Position numbers and translations under genes: made by a program. Below are positions 50,626 through 60,088 of a stretch of DNA of 64,000 nt, piece after piece. The first letter of the stretch is position 1, and every line of letters starts with the position of its first letter. This DNA comes from an uncultured Acidobacteriaceae bacterium (GTDB lineage: Bacteria; Acidobacteriota; Terriglobia; Terriglobales; Acidobacteriaceae): contig CALFMO010000004.1 in NCBI GenBank assembly GCA_937879855.1, positions 1 through 64,000 on the forward strand, written 5' to 3'. The notes beneath the pieces are model-generated. The model saw only the letters and a program-made list of their open reading frames with translations, did no database searches and was not told the DNA's origin.

Positions 50626-52398
50626 ATGTCGCCTCTTTCTAAACGGGTACTGAATTCTCTTCTCTGCCTTACTTGCCTGATCTCTGTGAGCCGGCTGGCA
50701 CTCGGCCAAATACTGCCCTCCCCGAGCACTACGAGCACGGCAAACACTCCAACCGATCCGCTGGGACGCACCACGCCATCGGGAACCATGCTCGGTTTCT
50801 TACAGGCCGCCCAATCTGGCGACTACGGAATTGCCGCGCAATACCTTCAAATGAGTCCCTCTCGCCGCCAGTCGGAAGGTGAGGGGACGGCGAGAAAGCT
50901 CAAGGTGGTACTCGACAGTGCCTTCAGCGGCAGGTTCAAGAACTTTACTCAGCCCGAAGGAATCCCGCAGGAGGGCGTGCCGCTCGGCCGCGAGAAGCTT
51001 GGCACGATCTCATCGGGCGATGTCGAAACCGACCTGGATCTGGTGCGGGTTTCCGATCCGAACGCGGGCAAGATCTGGCTGATCTCCTCCGACACCCTGG
51101 CTAAAGTTCCTGAACTTTACGAGCAGGTGCAGGCGCGGCACGTGGAGACCCGTCTTCCGAATGTGCTGGTCAAACACGAGTTCGCCGACATGCCGCTGTG
51201 GCAATTTCTTGCATTGCTGGTCGCCGTGCCCGTCGCAGCGGCATTCGGTTGGCTCATACTGGCCCTGCTGGAAATTCCATTGCGTTGGTGGGCACGGCGT
51301 CGCGGGCAGATGGACGTCGCGAACTGGCGTTCGGTGTCCGGTCCGGCGTGGCTGCTTACCGGCACCCTGATTCATCAAGTCTTCGCCGTTTATCTTCATA
51401 TCCCGCTCTTGCCACGGCACTACTATTTTCAAATCACGTCCATCGCACTGATCATCAGTGCGACCTGGATTTTCTGGCGCGTCGTGCAATGGTCCCTACA
51501 CCGCTTGCGCAGTCGCGCTCTGGCTCGCGGACTCGCCGGCACGGGATCGCTCATGCTGCTGGGCGAGCGCATCGTCAAAGCGTTGATTTTTGTGGTCGGC
51601 GTTCTAGCCGTACTTGGCAATCTGGGCTTCAACATGAGCACCGCGCTTGCCGGACTCGGCATCGGCGGGCTGGCGATCGGCTTCGGCGCCCAGAAAACTA
51701 TCGAGAATCTTTTTGGCGGCGTATCTGTGCTTGGCGATGAAGTGTTTCGCGTCGGCGATGTCTGCCGCTTCGGCGACCGCACGGGAGTCGTGGAAGACAT
51801 CGGCCTGCGGTCGACCCGCATCCGCACGGACGAACGCACGCTGCTGGCGATTCCTAACGGCACCGTCGCGACCATCAACCTCGAGAACCTGAGCCGTCGT
51901 GACAAGATTCTTTTCAAGACGACTCTCGGTATGCGCCCTGAGACCAAGTCTGACCACATGCGATTCGTGCTGGCGGAAATGCGACGACTGCTTTACAGCC
52001 ACCCAAAAATAGAAACTGAAACCGTGCGCGTGCGCTTGACCGATATCGCCGGCACTTCTCTGAGCGTAGAGGTGTTCGCCTACATTCTGACGCGAGACTT
52101 CAACGAATTCGCGGCCATCCGCGAGGATCTGTTGTTGCGCATGATGGATGTGATGGAGGATTCCGGCGGCGGCCTGGCGCTTCCCTCTCAGACACTGTAC
52201 CTGGGCCGCGACGCTGGGATAGAAAAGGAAAAGGCGGACGTTGCGGCCAAAAAGATCGCGGAGCTGCGAGACGGGAAGCAACTGCCATTCCCTGACTTCC
52301 ACGAAGAGGACATTTCATCGTTTAAAGGATCGATTGAGTACCCGCAAGCGGAGTCTGCGGTGCGGAAACAACCGGGCGAGTCCGGCAAGAAGGGCTAA
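50626..52398 (+). CDS. MscS-type mechanosensitive channel with large N-terminal domain
   Basis: A channel that opens under membrane tension. The start at 50626 is preferred to 50554 because it is followed by a signal-like MSPLSKRVLNSLLCLTCLIS. Residues about 30-190 are a soluble periplasmic domain, then several helices, the pore helix ALAGLGIGGLAIGFGAQKTI with the glycine/alanine pattern of TM3, and the cytoplasmic beta domain (FRVGDVCRFGDRTGVVEDIG, STRIRTDERTLLAIPNGTV). It lies 115 bases after lpd. The family is clear; the ligand or role of the N-terminal domain is unknown. Confidence 0.92.
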   Translation: MSPLSKRVLNSLLCLTCLISVSRLALGQILPSPSTTSTANTPTDPLGRTTPSGTMLGFLQAAQSGDYGIAAQYLQMSPSRRQSEGEGTARKLKVVLDSAFSGRFKNFTQPEGIPQEGVPLGREKLGTISSGDVETDLDLVRVSDPNAGKIWLISSDTLAKVPELYEQVQARHVETRLPNVLVKHEFADMPLWQFLALLVAVPVAAAFGWLILALLEIPLRWWARRRGQMDVANWRSVSGPAWLLTGTLIHQVFAVYLHIPLLPRHYYFQITSIALIISATWIFWRVVQWSLHRLRSRALARGLAGTGSLMLLGERIVKALIFVVGVLAVLGNLGFNMSTALAGLGIGGLAIGFGAQKTIENLFGGVSVLGDEVFRVGDVCRFGDRTGVVEDIGLRSTRIRTDERTLLAIPNGTVATINLENLSRRDKILFKTTLGMRPETKSDHMRFVLAEMRRLLYSHPKIETETVRVRLTDIAGTSLSVEVFAYILTRDFNEFAAIREDLLLRMMDVMEDSGGGLALPSQTLYLGRDAGIEKEKADVAAKKIAELRDGKQLPFPDFHEEDISSFKGSIEYPQAESAVRKQPGESGKKG

Positions 52399-52426
52399 AA
52401 AAGGCGCGCTGCCGACTCGCTCCGAA

Positions 52427-52476
52427 GCCCCGAGGACAAGACGTCCTCGGGACAGCCGGCAAGATGCCGGCGCTAC
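52427..52476. repeat. Modular hairpin element, family B, half element
   Basis: gccccgaggacaagacgtcc tcgggacagccggcaagatg ccggcgctac has two palindromes (gaggac/gtcctc and gccggcaagatgccggc) and the GCGCTAC end. Its last base is the first of the stop anticodon (cta) of the leftward membrane gene. Confidence 0.65.
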
Positions 52477-53090
52477 TAAATTCGCGCGCCGTGCCGCTTC
52501 CAGCGTTGCGTCATCCAGTCCAGAAAAAGATGCGTCGGGAAATAAACTAACAGCGGTACCGCGATCAAGTAGAGGAGCAGATAATCCCATCCCGGGATGA
52601 CGTGCTGCTCGTGGAAGAAAAGTCCACGAGCCCAATTCACATCGTATTGAGGCCGCCAGAAATAATTGATGGGAACTACGGCCCACGCCATCAGCGTCTG
52701 AAATTTCCATCCACTCCGCTCATAGCCCAGACGCCAAATCGCCCACAACAATAGCGGCGGGGTTACGACGTGAAATAAGCTGAGCAGGCGAATGGTCAGC
52801 GGCAAGCTGGGGTCGAACATGTATTCCGTGCCGCCTACGAGATGTCGTCCGGTCAATAAAGCACCGGCAAGATCGACCGTGTAGATCGTCTGGAACAGAA
52901 GCAATCCGGAGGCCGCCCAGGAAAAAATCAGCGGACTCTCCAGCCACAAGCCAATTCCAATCAGAACATTTCCAAGATCGCAAAAGAAAAGAAAATTCTG
53001 GAATCCGAATTGCCGCCAGTAGAGCGGGGCCCAAATAAGCAGCCAAATGGACCATCCGATCTTGAGCCACAGAGGCAACCGCGGAGGCAT
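52476..53090 (-). CDS. Multi-pass membrane protein of unknown function (204 aa)
   Basis: About six membrane helices: IGWSIWLLIWAPLYW, FLFFCDLGNVLIGIGLWL, FSWAASGLLLFQTIYTVDLA, IRLLSLFHVVTPPLLLWAIW, TLMAWAVVPINYFW and WDYLLLYLIAVPLLVYFPTH. There are conserved-looking polar residues within helices (D in FCDLGN, D in VDLAG, H in LFHVV), which suggests an integral enzyme or transporter rather than a plain anchor. I know similar proteins only as conserved membrane-associated proteins without assigned function. Convergent with the mechanosensitive channel gene. Confidence 0.75.
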   Translation of the reverse strand: MPPRLPLWLKIGWSIWLLIWAPLYWRQFGFQNFLFFCDLGNVLIGIGLWLESPLIFSWAASGLLLFQTIYTVDLAGALLTGRHLVGGTEYMFDPSLPLTIRLLSLFHVVTPPLLLWAIWRLGYERSGWKFQTLMAWAVVPINYFWRPQYDVNWARGLFFHEQHVIPGWDYLLLYLIAVPLLVYFPTHLFLDWMTQRWKRHGARI

Positions 53091-53129
53091 GGCCCGCTAT
53101 TGTATTCGCTTCGACCGATCGAGGAATGC

Positions 53130-53217
53130 GTTAACGCCTAGAGACCGCCGGGGCACAGAGGGGGAAAAATGAAATCAGTTCCTGCCCTGTGTTCTCAGTG
53201 CCCTCCGTGGTTAACGC
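53130..53217. repeat. Family E inverted pair
   Basis: gttaacgcc ... ccggggcacagagggg on the left and ccctgtgttctcagtgccct ccgtggttaacgc on the right form a long hairpin. Lies in the divergent gap between the membrane protein and the receiver-TonB gene. Confidence 0.65.
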
Positions 53218-53322
53218 TGTTAACATTTCTTCGACCTGGCCGAAACTCCAGAACAAATCACGCAGCGCGAATTACCAGCGTAACTTGATGGGACTTACGA
53301 GTGTACCTACGATGGGTTTGGT

Positions 53323-55047
53323 ATGGGTTACCAAGCTCTTCTCTTCTGTCCCGATGAAAAAACCGCTCGTACGGTGACGCAGGTTTTAAGCGAGCTGGAG
53401 TTCGACGTCGAGGCCTGCACCGAACCCTTCGCTGCAGTCAAGAAGTTGATGAGCCAACACTTCGACGCTGTCGTGGTCGACTGCGATAACGAGCAGAATG
53501 CCACATTGTTGTTCAAGAGCGCGCGCAATTCGGCGTCCAACCAGGCGTCGCTTGCCGTAGCCGTAGTGGAAGGTCAGGCCGGGGTTGCAAAGGCGTTCCG
53601 CATCGGCGCCAACCTCGTCCTGACCAAACCCATCAACATCGAACAGGCCAAGGGAACGCTGCGTGTGGCTCGTGGCCTGCTCCGCAAGGGCGAACCAGCC
53701 AAAGCCGGAACCACGGCGACATCGCAAGCGGCACCGGTTGCGCCCAAGTCTGTTTCAGCCACCAAGCCGGAGGCTGCGGGCGGATCGGCAGCGATCTCAA
53801 CTGCAGCGGTCCGGGCGAAGGCCGACACAACTCTGGCAGCGGTGGCGGCAGTAGCGAGTTCAAGCACCAGCGCGCAGGACGACGATTTGCTTGATATTGG
53901 CGGAGAAGAAGCCACTCCCAAATCATCTGACGCCCTTGCCAAACCCACGACCGGGTTCATCACACCGTCGTCTGATCCCGATAAGTTTCTCGCAGCAGCC
54001 ATGGTTTCCGCAGAACCCAGTGTGAGAACAACGTCGAACTCCGCGCCGGCAGCATTCGGAGGAGCCGCCAGCGCGCCTGCTCCGGCCCGCGAACGGCAGG
54101 AGCCACGCGTCGCAGAAGTTCCCACGGAACGACCTACAGAAACAGCGGTCCCAGCGAAAAAAGAGGAAGGGGTCCAGAGTGAATCCCACAGTTACGCTGG
54201 ATCCGCGCCGACATTTACCTTTGGCGAAACGCCTGCGGAATCAAGCGGCTCGGGCAAGAAAATCTTCCTTGGAATCGCAGCCGCCGCGATCATCGTTGTA
54301 GCGGTCTATGCCGGGTTGGCTCACTTAAAAGGACGCTCGAGTGAACCCGAAAGCACGCAGACGGAAACCACCTCGGCACCCTTTGAAACTCAGCCAACCT
54401 CGAAACAGAGCAATTCAAAGCCCTCGGCTGCTGGAACGATGCCGAAGACAACGACAACTTTGCCGAGTTCGCAGACGGCCGGGCAAACTACAAAGGGACA
54501 TGCACCGGACGAATTCGATTCTGCCCTTGACGATGCCGACTCTTCATCCCCGACTGGTTCGACGAAGCCTTCCAACGGAGGCGACACTGCCGCTACCACA
54601 CCTTTGGTCGTAAAAGCCGGCAAAGCTCCGCTAGTACATACAAAGCCTGGAGCGGATGCTCCTGCTCCCAGCATGCTTGAGATCCCGGCGGCTGGCGAGA
54701 CCGCACCTCCACTAGACCTTGGCAGCGGCTCGGAAATTATGCCCAAGCCGCTTCCGCAAGCGTTGAACATCTCGCAGGGGATCTCTCGCGGATTGCTGAC
54801 CAAAAAAGTGCAACCGGTGTATCCCAAGAATGCCCTAGCCATGAGGGTCGAGGGCGCCGTCGAACTGATGGCGACCATTTCAAAGAGCGGCGACATCTCT
54901 CATTTGAAAGTGTTGAACGGCGATTCACAACTGGCCAGGGCCGCCACGGAAGCGGTCAAACAGTGGAAGTACAAGCCCTACCTGCTCAACGGCGAACCCG
55001 TTGAGATTCAGACGCAAATCACGATCAACTTCAAGTTGCCCAAATAA
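53323..55047 (+). CDS. Receiver-domain/TonB fusion protein (574 aa)
   Basis: Residues 1-120 form a CheY-like receiver: acidic pair D11-E12 (LLFCPDE), candidate phospho-acceptor D53 in AVVVDCDNE, and K102 in VLTKPINI; the usual Ser/Thr of strand 4 is Ala or Val (LAVAVVEG). A long Ala/Thr-rich linker leads to one membrane helix (about 314-333, FLGIAAAAIIVVAVYAGLA). The periplasmic part is Ser/Thr/Pro-rich and ends in a TonB C-terminal domain (VQPVYPKNALAMRVEGAVEL, WKYKPYLLNGEPVEI). Energy transfer to an outer-membrane partner controlled by a cytoplasmic receiver is inference. A strong terminator follows. Confidence 0.85.
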   Translation: MGYQALLFCPDEKTARTVTQVLSELEFDVEACTEPFAAVKKLMSQHFDAVVVDCDNEQNATLLFKSARNSASNQASLAVAVVEGQAGVAKAFRIGANLVLTKPINIEQAKGTLRVARGLLRKGEPAKAGTTATSQAAPVAPKSVSATKPEAAGGSAAISTAAVRAKADTTLAAVAAVASSSTSAQDDDLLDIGGEEATPKSSDALAKPTTGFITPSSDPDKFLAAAMVSAEPSVRTTSNSAPAAFGGAASAPAPARERQEPRVAEVPTERPTETAVPAKKEEGVQSESHSYAGSAPTFTFGETPAESSGSGKKIFLGIAAAAIIVVAVYAGLAHLKGRSSEPESTQTETTSAPFETQPTSKQSNSKPSAAGTMPKTTTTLPSSQTAGQTTKGHAPDEFDSALDDADSSSPTGSTKPSNGGDTAATTPLVVKAGKAPLVHTKPGADAPAPSMLEIPAAGETAPPLDLGSGSEIMPKPLPQALNISQGISRGLLTKKVQPVYPKNALAMRVEGAVELMATISKSGDISHLKVLNGDSQLARAATEAVKQWKYKPYLLNGEPVEIQTQITINFKLPK

Positions 55048-55063
55048 ACCCGGCATCAAACGG

Positions 55064-55103
55064 CAGGGCATGCGAGGAGATTCCGCATGCCCTGTTTTGT
55101 TTT
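55064..55103 (+). terminator. Rho-independent terminator
   Basis: A perfect 11-bp stem cagggcatgcg/cgcatgccctg around aggagattc, followed by ttttgtttt. It ends the receiver-TonB transcript and lies between convergent genes. Confidence 0.88.
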
Positions 55104-55114
55104 GCGGCCGGACT

Positions 55115-56722
55115 CTAGTCGTCAGAATCGGGCCGTTGTTCTTTTTCCCCGGTGCTCGGATTCAGGAATAGCACGCCGTTGTGTCTGAGTTTGTCGAAGT
55201 TGAACATCTGAGTGATCGAATTGGCGATCGCATCGAAAGAGCCTGAGCCAATGCGCTCTCCGGCCAACCAGTTATCTTCGATAAAACGAAAGATCGAGGT
55301 CTGATCGGTCACAGTGTGATCAACGAAATTCCGTCGTGCGTAGGGCGAGATCACCAGCAGCGGTTGTCTTGGTCCATAGCCACAACGTCCGAGCGCATGC
55401 GCGAGCGAGGGGTTGAGTCCGGGCAACGCGGTGGCTGCTGTTCCGCAGGCGTCGGGTCCAGTGAGAGCATCTGCCGGGCCGGTGGATGTATTCACAATCG
55501 GACCCATTTGATGGTCGTACCATCCATCCGAGTCGTCGTACAGGATCACGACAGCGGTGCTATTCCACGTGGGTAGCGATTCCAGAAAGTTAATGGTGTT
55601 CACCAGGAACGTTTGCTCGTCCAATGGATCCGAGTATCCGGCATGGCCGTCCTGAAAGGCTTGCGCTTTCAGGAAGCTCACGGCCGGAAGATTTCCCGCG
55701 GATGCGGCCTCGAAAAAATCCTGCAGATCGTACTGATGATTCGCCGGGCCCGCGTTTCCGATCTCGGAAATTGAAGCCGGCCGGGTGTGTGCATAATTGG
55801 CGGTCGAGGTGTAATAGTTGAAGAAGGAGTGATGCGGAATGTAATCGCCCGTAGTTCCAGCGAGACCCGCGGAGCTCCGCTTGCATCCCTTTGATCCGTT
55901 GGGATTAACGATACTCAGATTGAACCCGCCCATGAACGATCCCCAGGTCACACCCGCGGCGCTCAACAGGTCGCCAATGTTCTTGCTGCCGAGAGTAGCT
56001 TGGGCCCGAGTGGGATTGGAGCAGACATCTCCAAGCGGGTCGGCATCGCCGATCAGAGTTAGCGACCCGTCAGTCCCGCCGCTCACCTCGTCGCCCGTTC
56101 CATTCTTAGTTGCGATCACTCCGTTCGTCTGGCCCGAAACCAGGTTGATCACACCCGGCGTAGAAGGACCGAACGTGGTGCTGAAAGAGTTGTCGCTCAT
56201 GGCGAAAAACTGCGCATAATTCCATTCCGCAGTCACGGTATTCCCGTCGAAGTAGCCCATGACAGTTTTGGCATTGAAACCCGCATCGAGCGGAAACAGA
56301 TCCATCAGACCGGAATCGAATGCCCGCTGTTCGGCCGTGTAATCGTGATCCTGGTCGCTGGTCACTGCCTGCGAACGATCGAGCCGGAAAGGATTGGAAG
56401 CGGCCGCTCCGTTGGCGGGATTGAGGTTGGGATTCACAGTGAGAAGCGCGTTGTTCAGACCGTTGACCGTCGGAGTGTTCGGAGCCGCGGTGAATTTTGG
56501 TTCTCCACTCAGATTGGTTGCAATCGGATAGGTTCCGAAGTAGTGATCGAACGAAACATTCTCCTGAAAAATCACCACCAAGTGCTGGATGGGGGTTGCC
56601 GTCGCCGACGAATGATCGTGATCCGCAAACGCCGGCAGAGACGCTGGTCCCAGGACTGTGGTCAGTGCCAGTAACAAAGCTATTGTTTTCCTTAGAGCTT
56701 CCGTTTTTAACTGCTCATTCAT
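55115..56722 (-). CDS. Secreted phosphoesterase family protein (phospholipase C/acid phosphatase type)
   Basis: A 535-residue member of the phosphoesterase family that includes non-hemolytic phospholipase C and AcpA. A signal peptide (IALLLALTTVLGPASLPAFA) is followed by the metal-site opening HLVVIFQENVSFDHYFGTYP, with E-N-x-S-F-D-H-Y-F. Further conserved parts are ILYDDSDGWYDH and LLVISPYARRNFVDHTVTDQ TSI, as in the alkaline-phosphatase superfamily. It is exported and likely releases phosphate from lipid or other esters. Ribosome site aggagg. The substrate cannot be told. Confidence 0.9.
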   Translation of the reverse strand: MNEQLKTEALRKTIALLLALTTVLGPASLPAFADHDHSSATATPIQHLVVIFQENVSFDHYFGTYPIATNLSGEPKFTAAPNTPTVNGLNNALLTVNPNLNPANGAAASNPFRLDRSQAVTSDQDHDYTAEQRAFDSGLMDLFPLDAGFNAKTVMGYFDGNTVTAEWNYAQFFAMSDNSFSTTFGPSTPGVINLVSGQTNGVIATKNGTGDEVSGGTDGSLTLIGDADPLGDVCSNPTRAQATLGSKNIGDLLSAAGVTWGSFMGGFNLSIVNPNGSKGCKRSSAGLAGTTGDYIPHHSFFNYYTSTANYAHTRPASISEIGNAGPANHQYDLQDFFEAASAGNLPAVSFLKAQAFQDGHAGYSDPLDEQTFLVNTINFLESLPTWNSTAVVILYDDSDGWYDHQMGPIVNTSTGPADALTGPDACGTAATALPGLNPSLAHALGRCGYGPRQPLLVISPYARRNFVDHTVTDQTSIFRFIEDNWLAGERIGSGSFDAIANSITQMFNFDKLRHNGVLFLNPSTGEKEQRPDSDD

Positions 56723-57025
56723 GTTCTGTCCTCCTATGTCCCGCTCTCCTGAATTCTCAGACGGCGGCCGCCCGGCTGCGGCATATGGACTGTTTCCGGA
56801 TCAGGGTCGGAGTGCAACCATATCTGCGGTATGTTTCACCGGGGTTGCAGCAGCGTTAAATGAAGATGAAAATGTCCGGCAGCGCACGATTTCGCCGGTC
56901 TTTTCCACAGACAAGCTAGCATCGTCGTGAGCTAGTAGGGCGGGGCTTCGAACGGTACACGGCGAACGGGAGTTGGGATGAAAGAAGCGTAATTAGTTTA
57001 GGCGAAAGGGACCCGTACCCACCGC
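56723..57025. other. Gene-free gap between two leftward genes
   Basis: Holds the phosphoesterase ribosome site (aggagg) at its left end and the stop side of the pseudokinase at its right. I see no gene, repeat or clear promoter. Confidence 0.5.
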
Positions 57026-59476
57026 TTACTGAGGACGCAGTACTTCGTCGACTACCACTTTGTTGCCTTTTTCGGTGACGACGACTCTGTGCACCGGCGC
57101 ATAACCGCTGAGGGTAATGTCGATAACGTAATTACCGGGGTCGAGCGCCACGTCCACTGGCGAGCCTTTTTCCAGCAGGTGCTGGTTGATGGCGATCTGT
57201 GCGCCTTTGGGTTGTGTGTGTATGCTGAGAATTCCCTGTCCCGCCTGCCCTTTACCACCAAACAGTTTTCCCATTTTCCCTACGGTCTTGAGGTTTTCCG
57301 TGTTGCCCAAGGGCCGCAGGGTAGGAGAAAAGTTGAAGGTTTGCCCCAGCGCAAACTGGGCGTTCATGGTTTCATCAACGTATCCCGGCAAGCGAACCAG
57401 CACCACGTGCTGGCCTTTATCCACGCTGATTTGCCCGGGCGTTTTCGTGCTCATGTCGTGGCCATCCAGGTAGATGTTGGCCCCAGGGGGATCGCTCTTC
57501 ACTACCAGCGTGGCCATCAATCTCGCGAGATGGATTGTTGTTGTTGCTTTGTATCCCGAGGTTACATTGATCGTGCGCGAGTCGGTGGTGTAGCCCGGCT
57601 TGCTCACCGTGAGGGAATGCTGCCCGAGTTGGAGACTCGTCAAAGCCAAGGGAGTGACCCAAGTCGCATCGCCAGTGCCATCCAACTGAACCAGGGCGCC
57701 TCGAGGAGTAGAGTCAATCGTTAATTCTCCCAGAACGACAGCCGGCGCTATCTTCTTCCGAGCATTTCGCCCTTTTGAAGTAGCGGCAGGCTGAGCTTCC
57801 GAAGCATCGGGTTCCGGGGCCGCAGCAGACTGATCAACGGGCGGTTGGCTCTCAGCAGGCTGGGTCGCGGCCGGAGCTTGCGCCGGTTGCGGCGCCGGCT
57901 GGCTGGCCGCGTTTTGCACTGGAGTTTGCGCCACGGGGGCAGACCGTCTCGCGCCAGTATCGTCATCGCTGTTGTGAAGGTAGGCCGTAACCCCAATGCC
58001 GATGACCGCAATTAAGATAGCCGCCCCGGCAAGGGAATAAAGCATTAACTTCGGAGGAACTTTCGAGATCTCCTTAATAGCTTTCTGAGCAACTTCGCGA
58101 GGCTGTACTTTGGGCTTCTCGTCGATCTTGCGGCCGCCTTTAAACGCCGTTACGGTTGGGCGTGCGGGCTGCTGTGGCTCGGGCTCCGGAGGCGGAGGTG
58201 GCGCTATATAAACTTCTTTGAGCGGCGGCAATTCGGAGATTTCCGAAAAACTCGTACTCGCGCCAGCGTTCGATGCCCCCTCGGCCATCAGCGGATCCAC
58301 TGCGATCTTTGGCGCCGCACCCACCGCCTGCGAGTCGAAGGTTTCCAACTGCAACTCATCACTGACCGCAGACGACATATGCGCGGAATGCATCTCGGAC
58401 GCTGCCGGCTGACTGTGAGAGCTGGTTGACTCGTGGCGCGGCAAAGTACCCGCGCTAGCCCCTGCGGCCGCGGCCGCTGCTTTCGGAGCAAGCTTTGAAG
58501 TTATGGGTCGTGCTTGAACGCCTGGCGCCTGCGGCGCTGCGACTTTCTTTTCGACGGGCTTGGCCGCAGCCGCACTCACGAACTTTGACTGGTCTGGCGC
58601 ATTGGATTTGACTGCCGCCGCCGCTACTTTTGGCGGCTGGGGCTTCTGCACTACCGCCGGCCTGACTTCCTTGCAGTTCTCCAGATCGTCGAGCAACTGC
58701 TTGCCGCTCTGGTAGCGCTGAGCCGGATCTTTCATCAGCGCCTTCATAATCAGGTCACTCAGCAGCGGATGAACCTTGGGATTGACGTGTAGGGGCGCAA
58801 CGGGCGTGCTTTCAAGGATACTCTGGCGCACGGAGTTCATATCGTCGCCGTCAAATGCCTTGTGCTCGGTCACCATTTCATAAAATATGGCGCCCAGGCT
58901 GAACAAATTCGAGCGCGCGTCGGTGGCCTGGCCTTGCACCTGTTCCGGCGACATGTAGCAAAGAATCGGAGGGAGTCCTTCTGGAACCTGATGCACAAAG
59001 TTGCCGACACTCGAAACACCGAACCCAAGAATCCTGACCGCCCCGTCCCACCCGCACATGATCTTGGCTGGCTCCAGGCTATAGTGGACGATGTCGTGCG
59101 ACTTTGCATGCTCGAATCCGCTGCACAGCTGCCGTCCGATGTCGAGAAGATCCCAGATGGAAAATCCTTCTTTCCGCGCCAGCATCGTGGCAATGCTGTT
59201 GCCTTGTACGTAATCCATGCCAGCGCAGAACTGGCCGTCGATTTCACCCGCGCCAAATATATTCGTAATGTTGGGATTGCTTAAAATCTTGGCACGCTCA
59301 GCTTCCGCCAGCAGCGCCTGTTCGAGCGCCGGCGCATTTTCTCCAAATGCGCGCAACTGGATGGCCTTCAGCGCGATCGTCTGCCCACTCTCGGGATCGT
59401 TGGCTTTGTAGACGACGCTGGTGGGCGATTTCGCCAGTTCACTCAAGATTTCGAAATGGCCGATCTTCGTAGGCAT
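57026..59476 (-). CDS. Membrane pseudokinase (Hanks-type fold) with three PEGA domains
   Basis: Residues 1-275 follow the Ser/Thr kinase fold but with broken catalysis: K37 (IALKAIQ) is kept, the glycine loop is lost (AKSPTSVVYKA), HRDLKP reads HYSLEP (131-136, Asp to Ser) and DFG reads GFG (151-153). The APE-like MSPEQ and DARSNLFSLGAIFYEM regions remain. A long Ala/Pro/Gln-rich linker, one membrane helix (about 475-500) and three PEGA repeats follow (STPRGALVQLDG, SDPPGANIYLDG, TQPKGAQIAINQ). The intracellular part may be a scaffold. Start has ggaaaag upstream. Confidence 0.9.
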   Translation of the reverse strand: MPTKIGHFEILSELAKSPTSVVYKANDPESGQTIALKAIQLRAFGENAPALEQALLAEAERAKILSNPNITNIFGAGEIDGQFCAGMDYVQGNSIATMLARKEGFSIWDLLDIGRQLCSGFEHAKSHDIVHYSLEPAKIMCGWDGAVRILGFGVSSVGNFVHQVPEGLPPILCYMSPEQVQGQATDARSNLFSLGAIFYEMVTEHKAFDGDDMNSVRQSILESTPVAPLHVNPKVHPLLSDLIMKALMKDPAQRYQSGKQLLDDLENCKEVRPAVVQKPQPPKVAAAAVKSNAPDQSKFVSAAAAKPVEKKVAAPQAPGVQARPITSKLAPKAAAAAAGASAGTLPRHESTSSHSQPAASEMHSAHMSSAVSDELQLETFDSQAVGAAPKIAVDPLMAEGASNAGASTSFSEISELPPLKEVYIAPPPPPEPEPQQPARPTVTAFKGGRKIDEKPKVQPREVAQKAIKEISKVPPKLMLYSLAGAAILIAVIGIGVTAYLHNSDDDTGARRSAPVAQTPVQNAASQPAPQPAQAPAATQPAESQPPVDQSAAAPEPDASEAQPAATSKGRNARKKIAPAVVLGELTIDSTPRGALVQLDGTGDATWVTPLALTSLQLGQHSLTVSKPGYTTDSRTINVTSGYKATTTIHLARLMATLVVKSDPPGANIYLDGHDMSTKTPGQISVDKGQHVVLVRLPGYVDETMNAQFALGQTFNFSPTLRPLGNTENLKTVGKMGKLFGGKGQAGQGILSIHTQPKGAQIAINQHLLEKGSPVDVALDPGNYVIDITLSGYAPVHRVVVTEKGNKVVVDEVLRPQ

Positions 59477-60088
59477 TTATCTTTTCCGCTTACGCCATTG
59501 CGAGCCCCACGGGTCGTCGCGAACAAAGCTCGACTTTAAGGGCACTGCGAGCAATGGTTAGGGTTAGGATATCGCCGCTTGTGGCAACCTTCGAGTTACC
59601 AAGGTAAGCGCGGACGGGCTTGATGGCTGGGCGTTTACAGCGTTCTGGGCGCTCCCTTGGCGCAGACAGTCCGTTAGCCTGGTGCATGCAGTCGTGACTT
59701 CCGGGCGTTCATTGCACCCGGGGTCGATACCAAGCCCGGTTAATGGAGGCGACGAAGGCCGATTCAGCCGCAGTCCTCAAATGCGCCGCGGCTCTTCCAC
59801 ATCATTAACACTGATCCCGGCGCATCAGCGTAACTTATGGACGATAGGACAGTTGTAATTATCAGGTACGGGGTGATGTGACATTTGTCATCCCACCCTG
59901 ATGACGATCTCCACTGGTGAATCACTCGTCGAACTTATAGAACGAGAATCAGGTGGTCGCGTGGAGTTGAGCGTGGCAAAAATCGATTCCGAGCCGGTTG
60001 TAGACACGCAGGTACTTCGTCTATTCTTGGTGGGCTGGGACGTGCCTGCCTTCTGCGCCCTGCTTCCGGTCCCCTCTGGAGTTCATCG
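59477..60088. other. Gene-free stretch between divergent genes, with an operator-like palindrome
   Basis: Holds the promoters for the leftward pseudokinase and the rightward permease operon. A short frame (59901-60092) runs into the permease start and has no family likeness, so it was not called. The only notable element is the palindrome at 59871-59898. Confidence 0.55.
59871..59898. promoter_or_regulatory. Operator-like palindrome centred on TGACATTTGTCA
   Basis: Inner arms tgaca/tgtca around tt are perfect, and outer arms gggtg/caccc extend the symmetry (10 of 13 positions pair). About 190 bases before the first permease start. The form suits a dimeric regulator such as a NarL/FixJ or LysR type, but no regulator is adjacent; role inferred. 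Confidence 0.5.
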
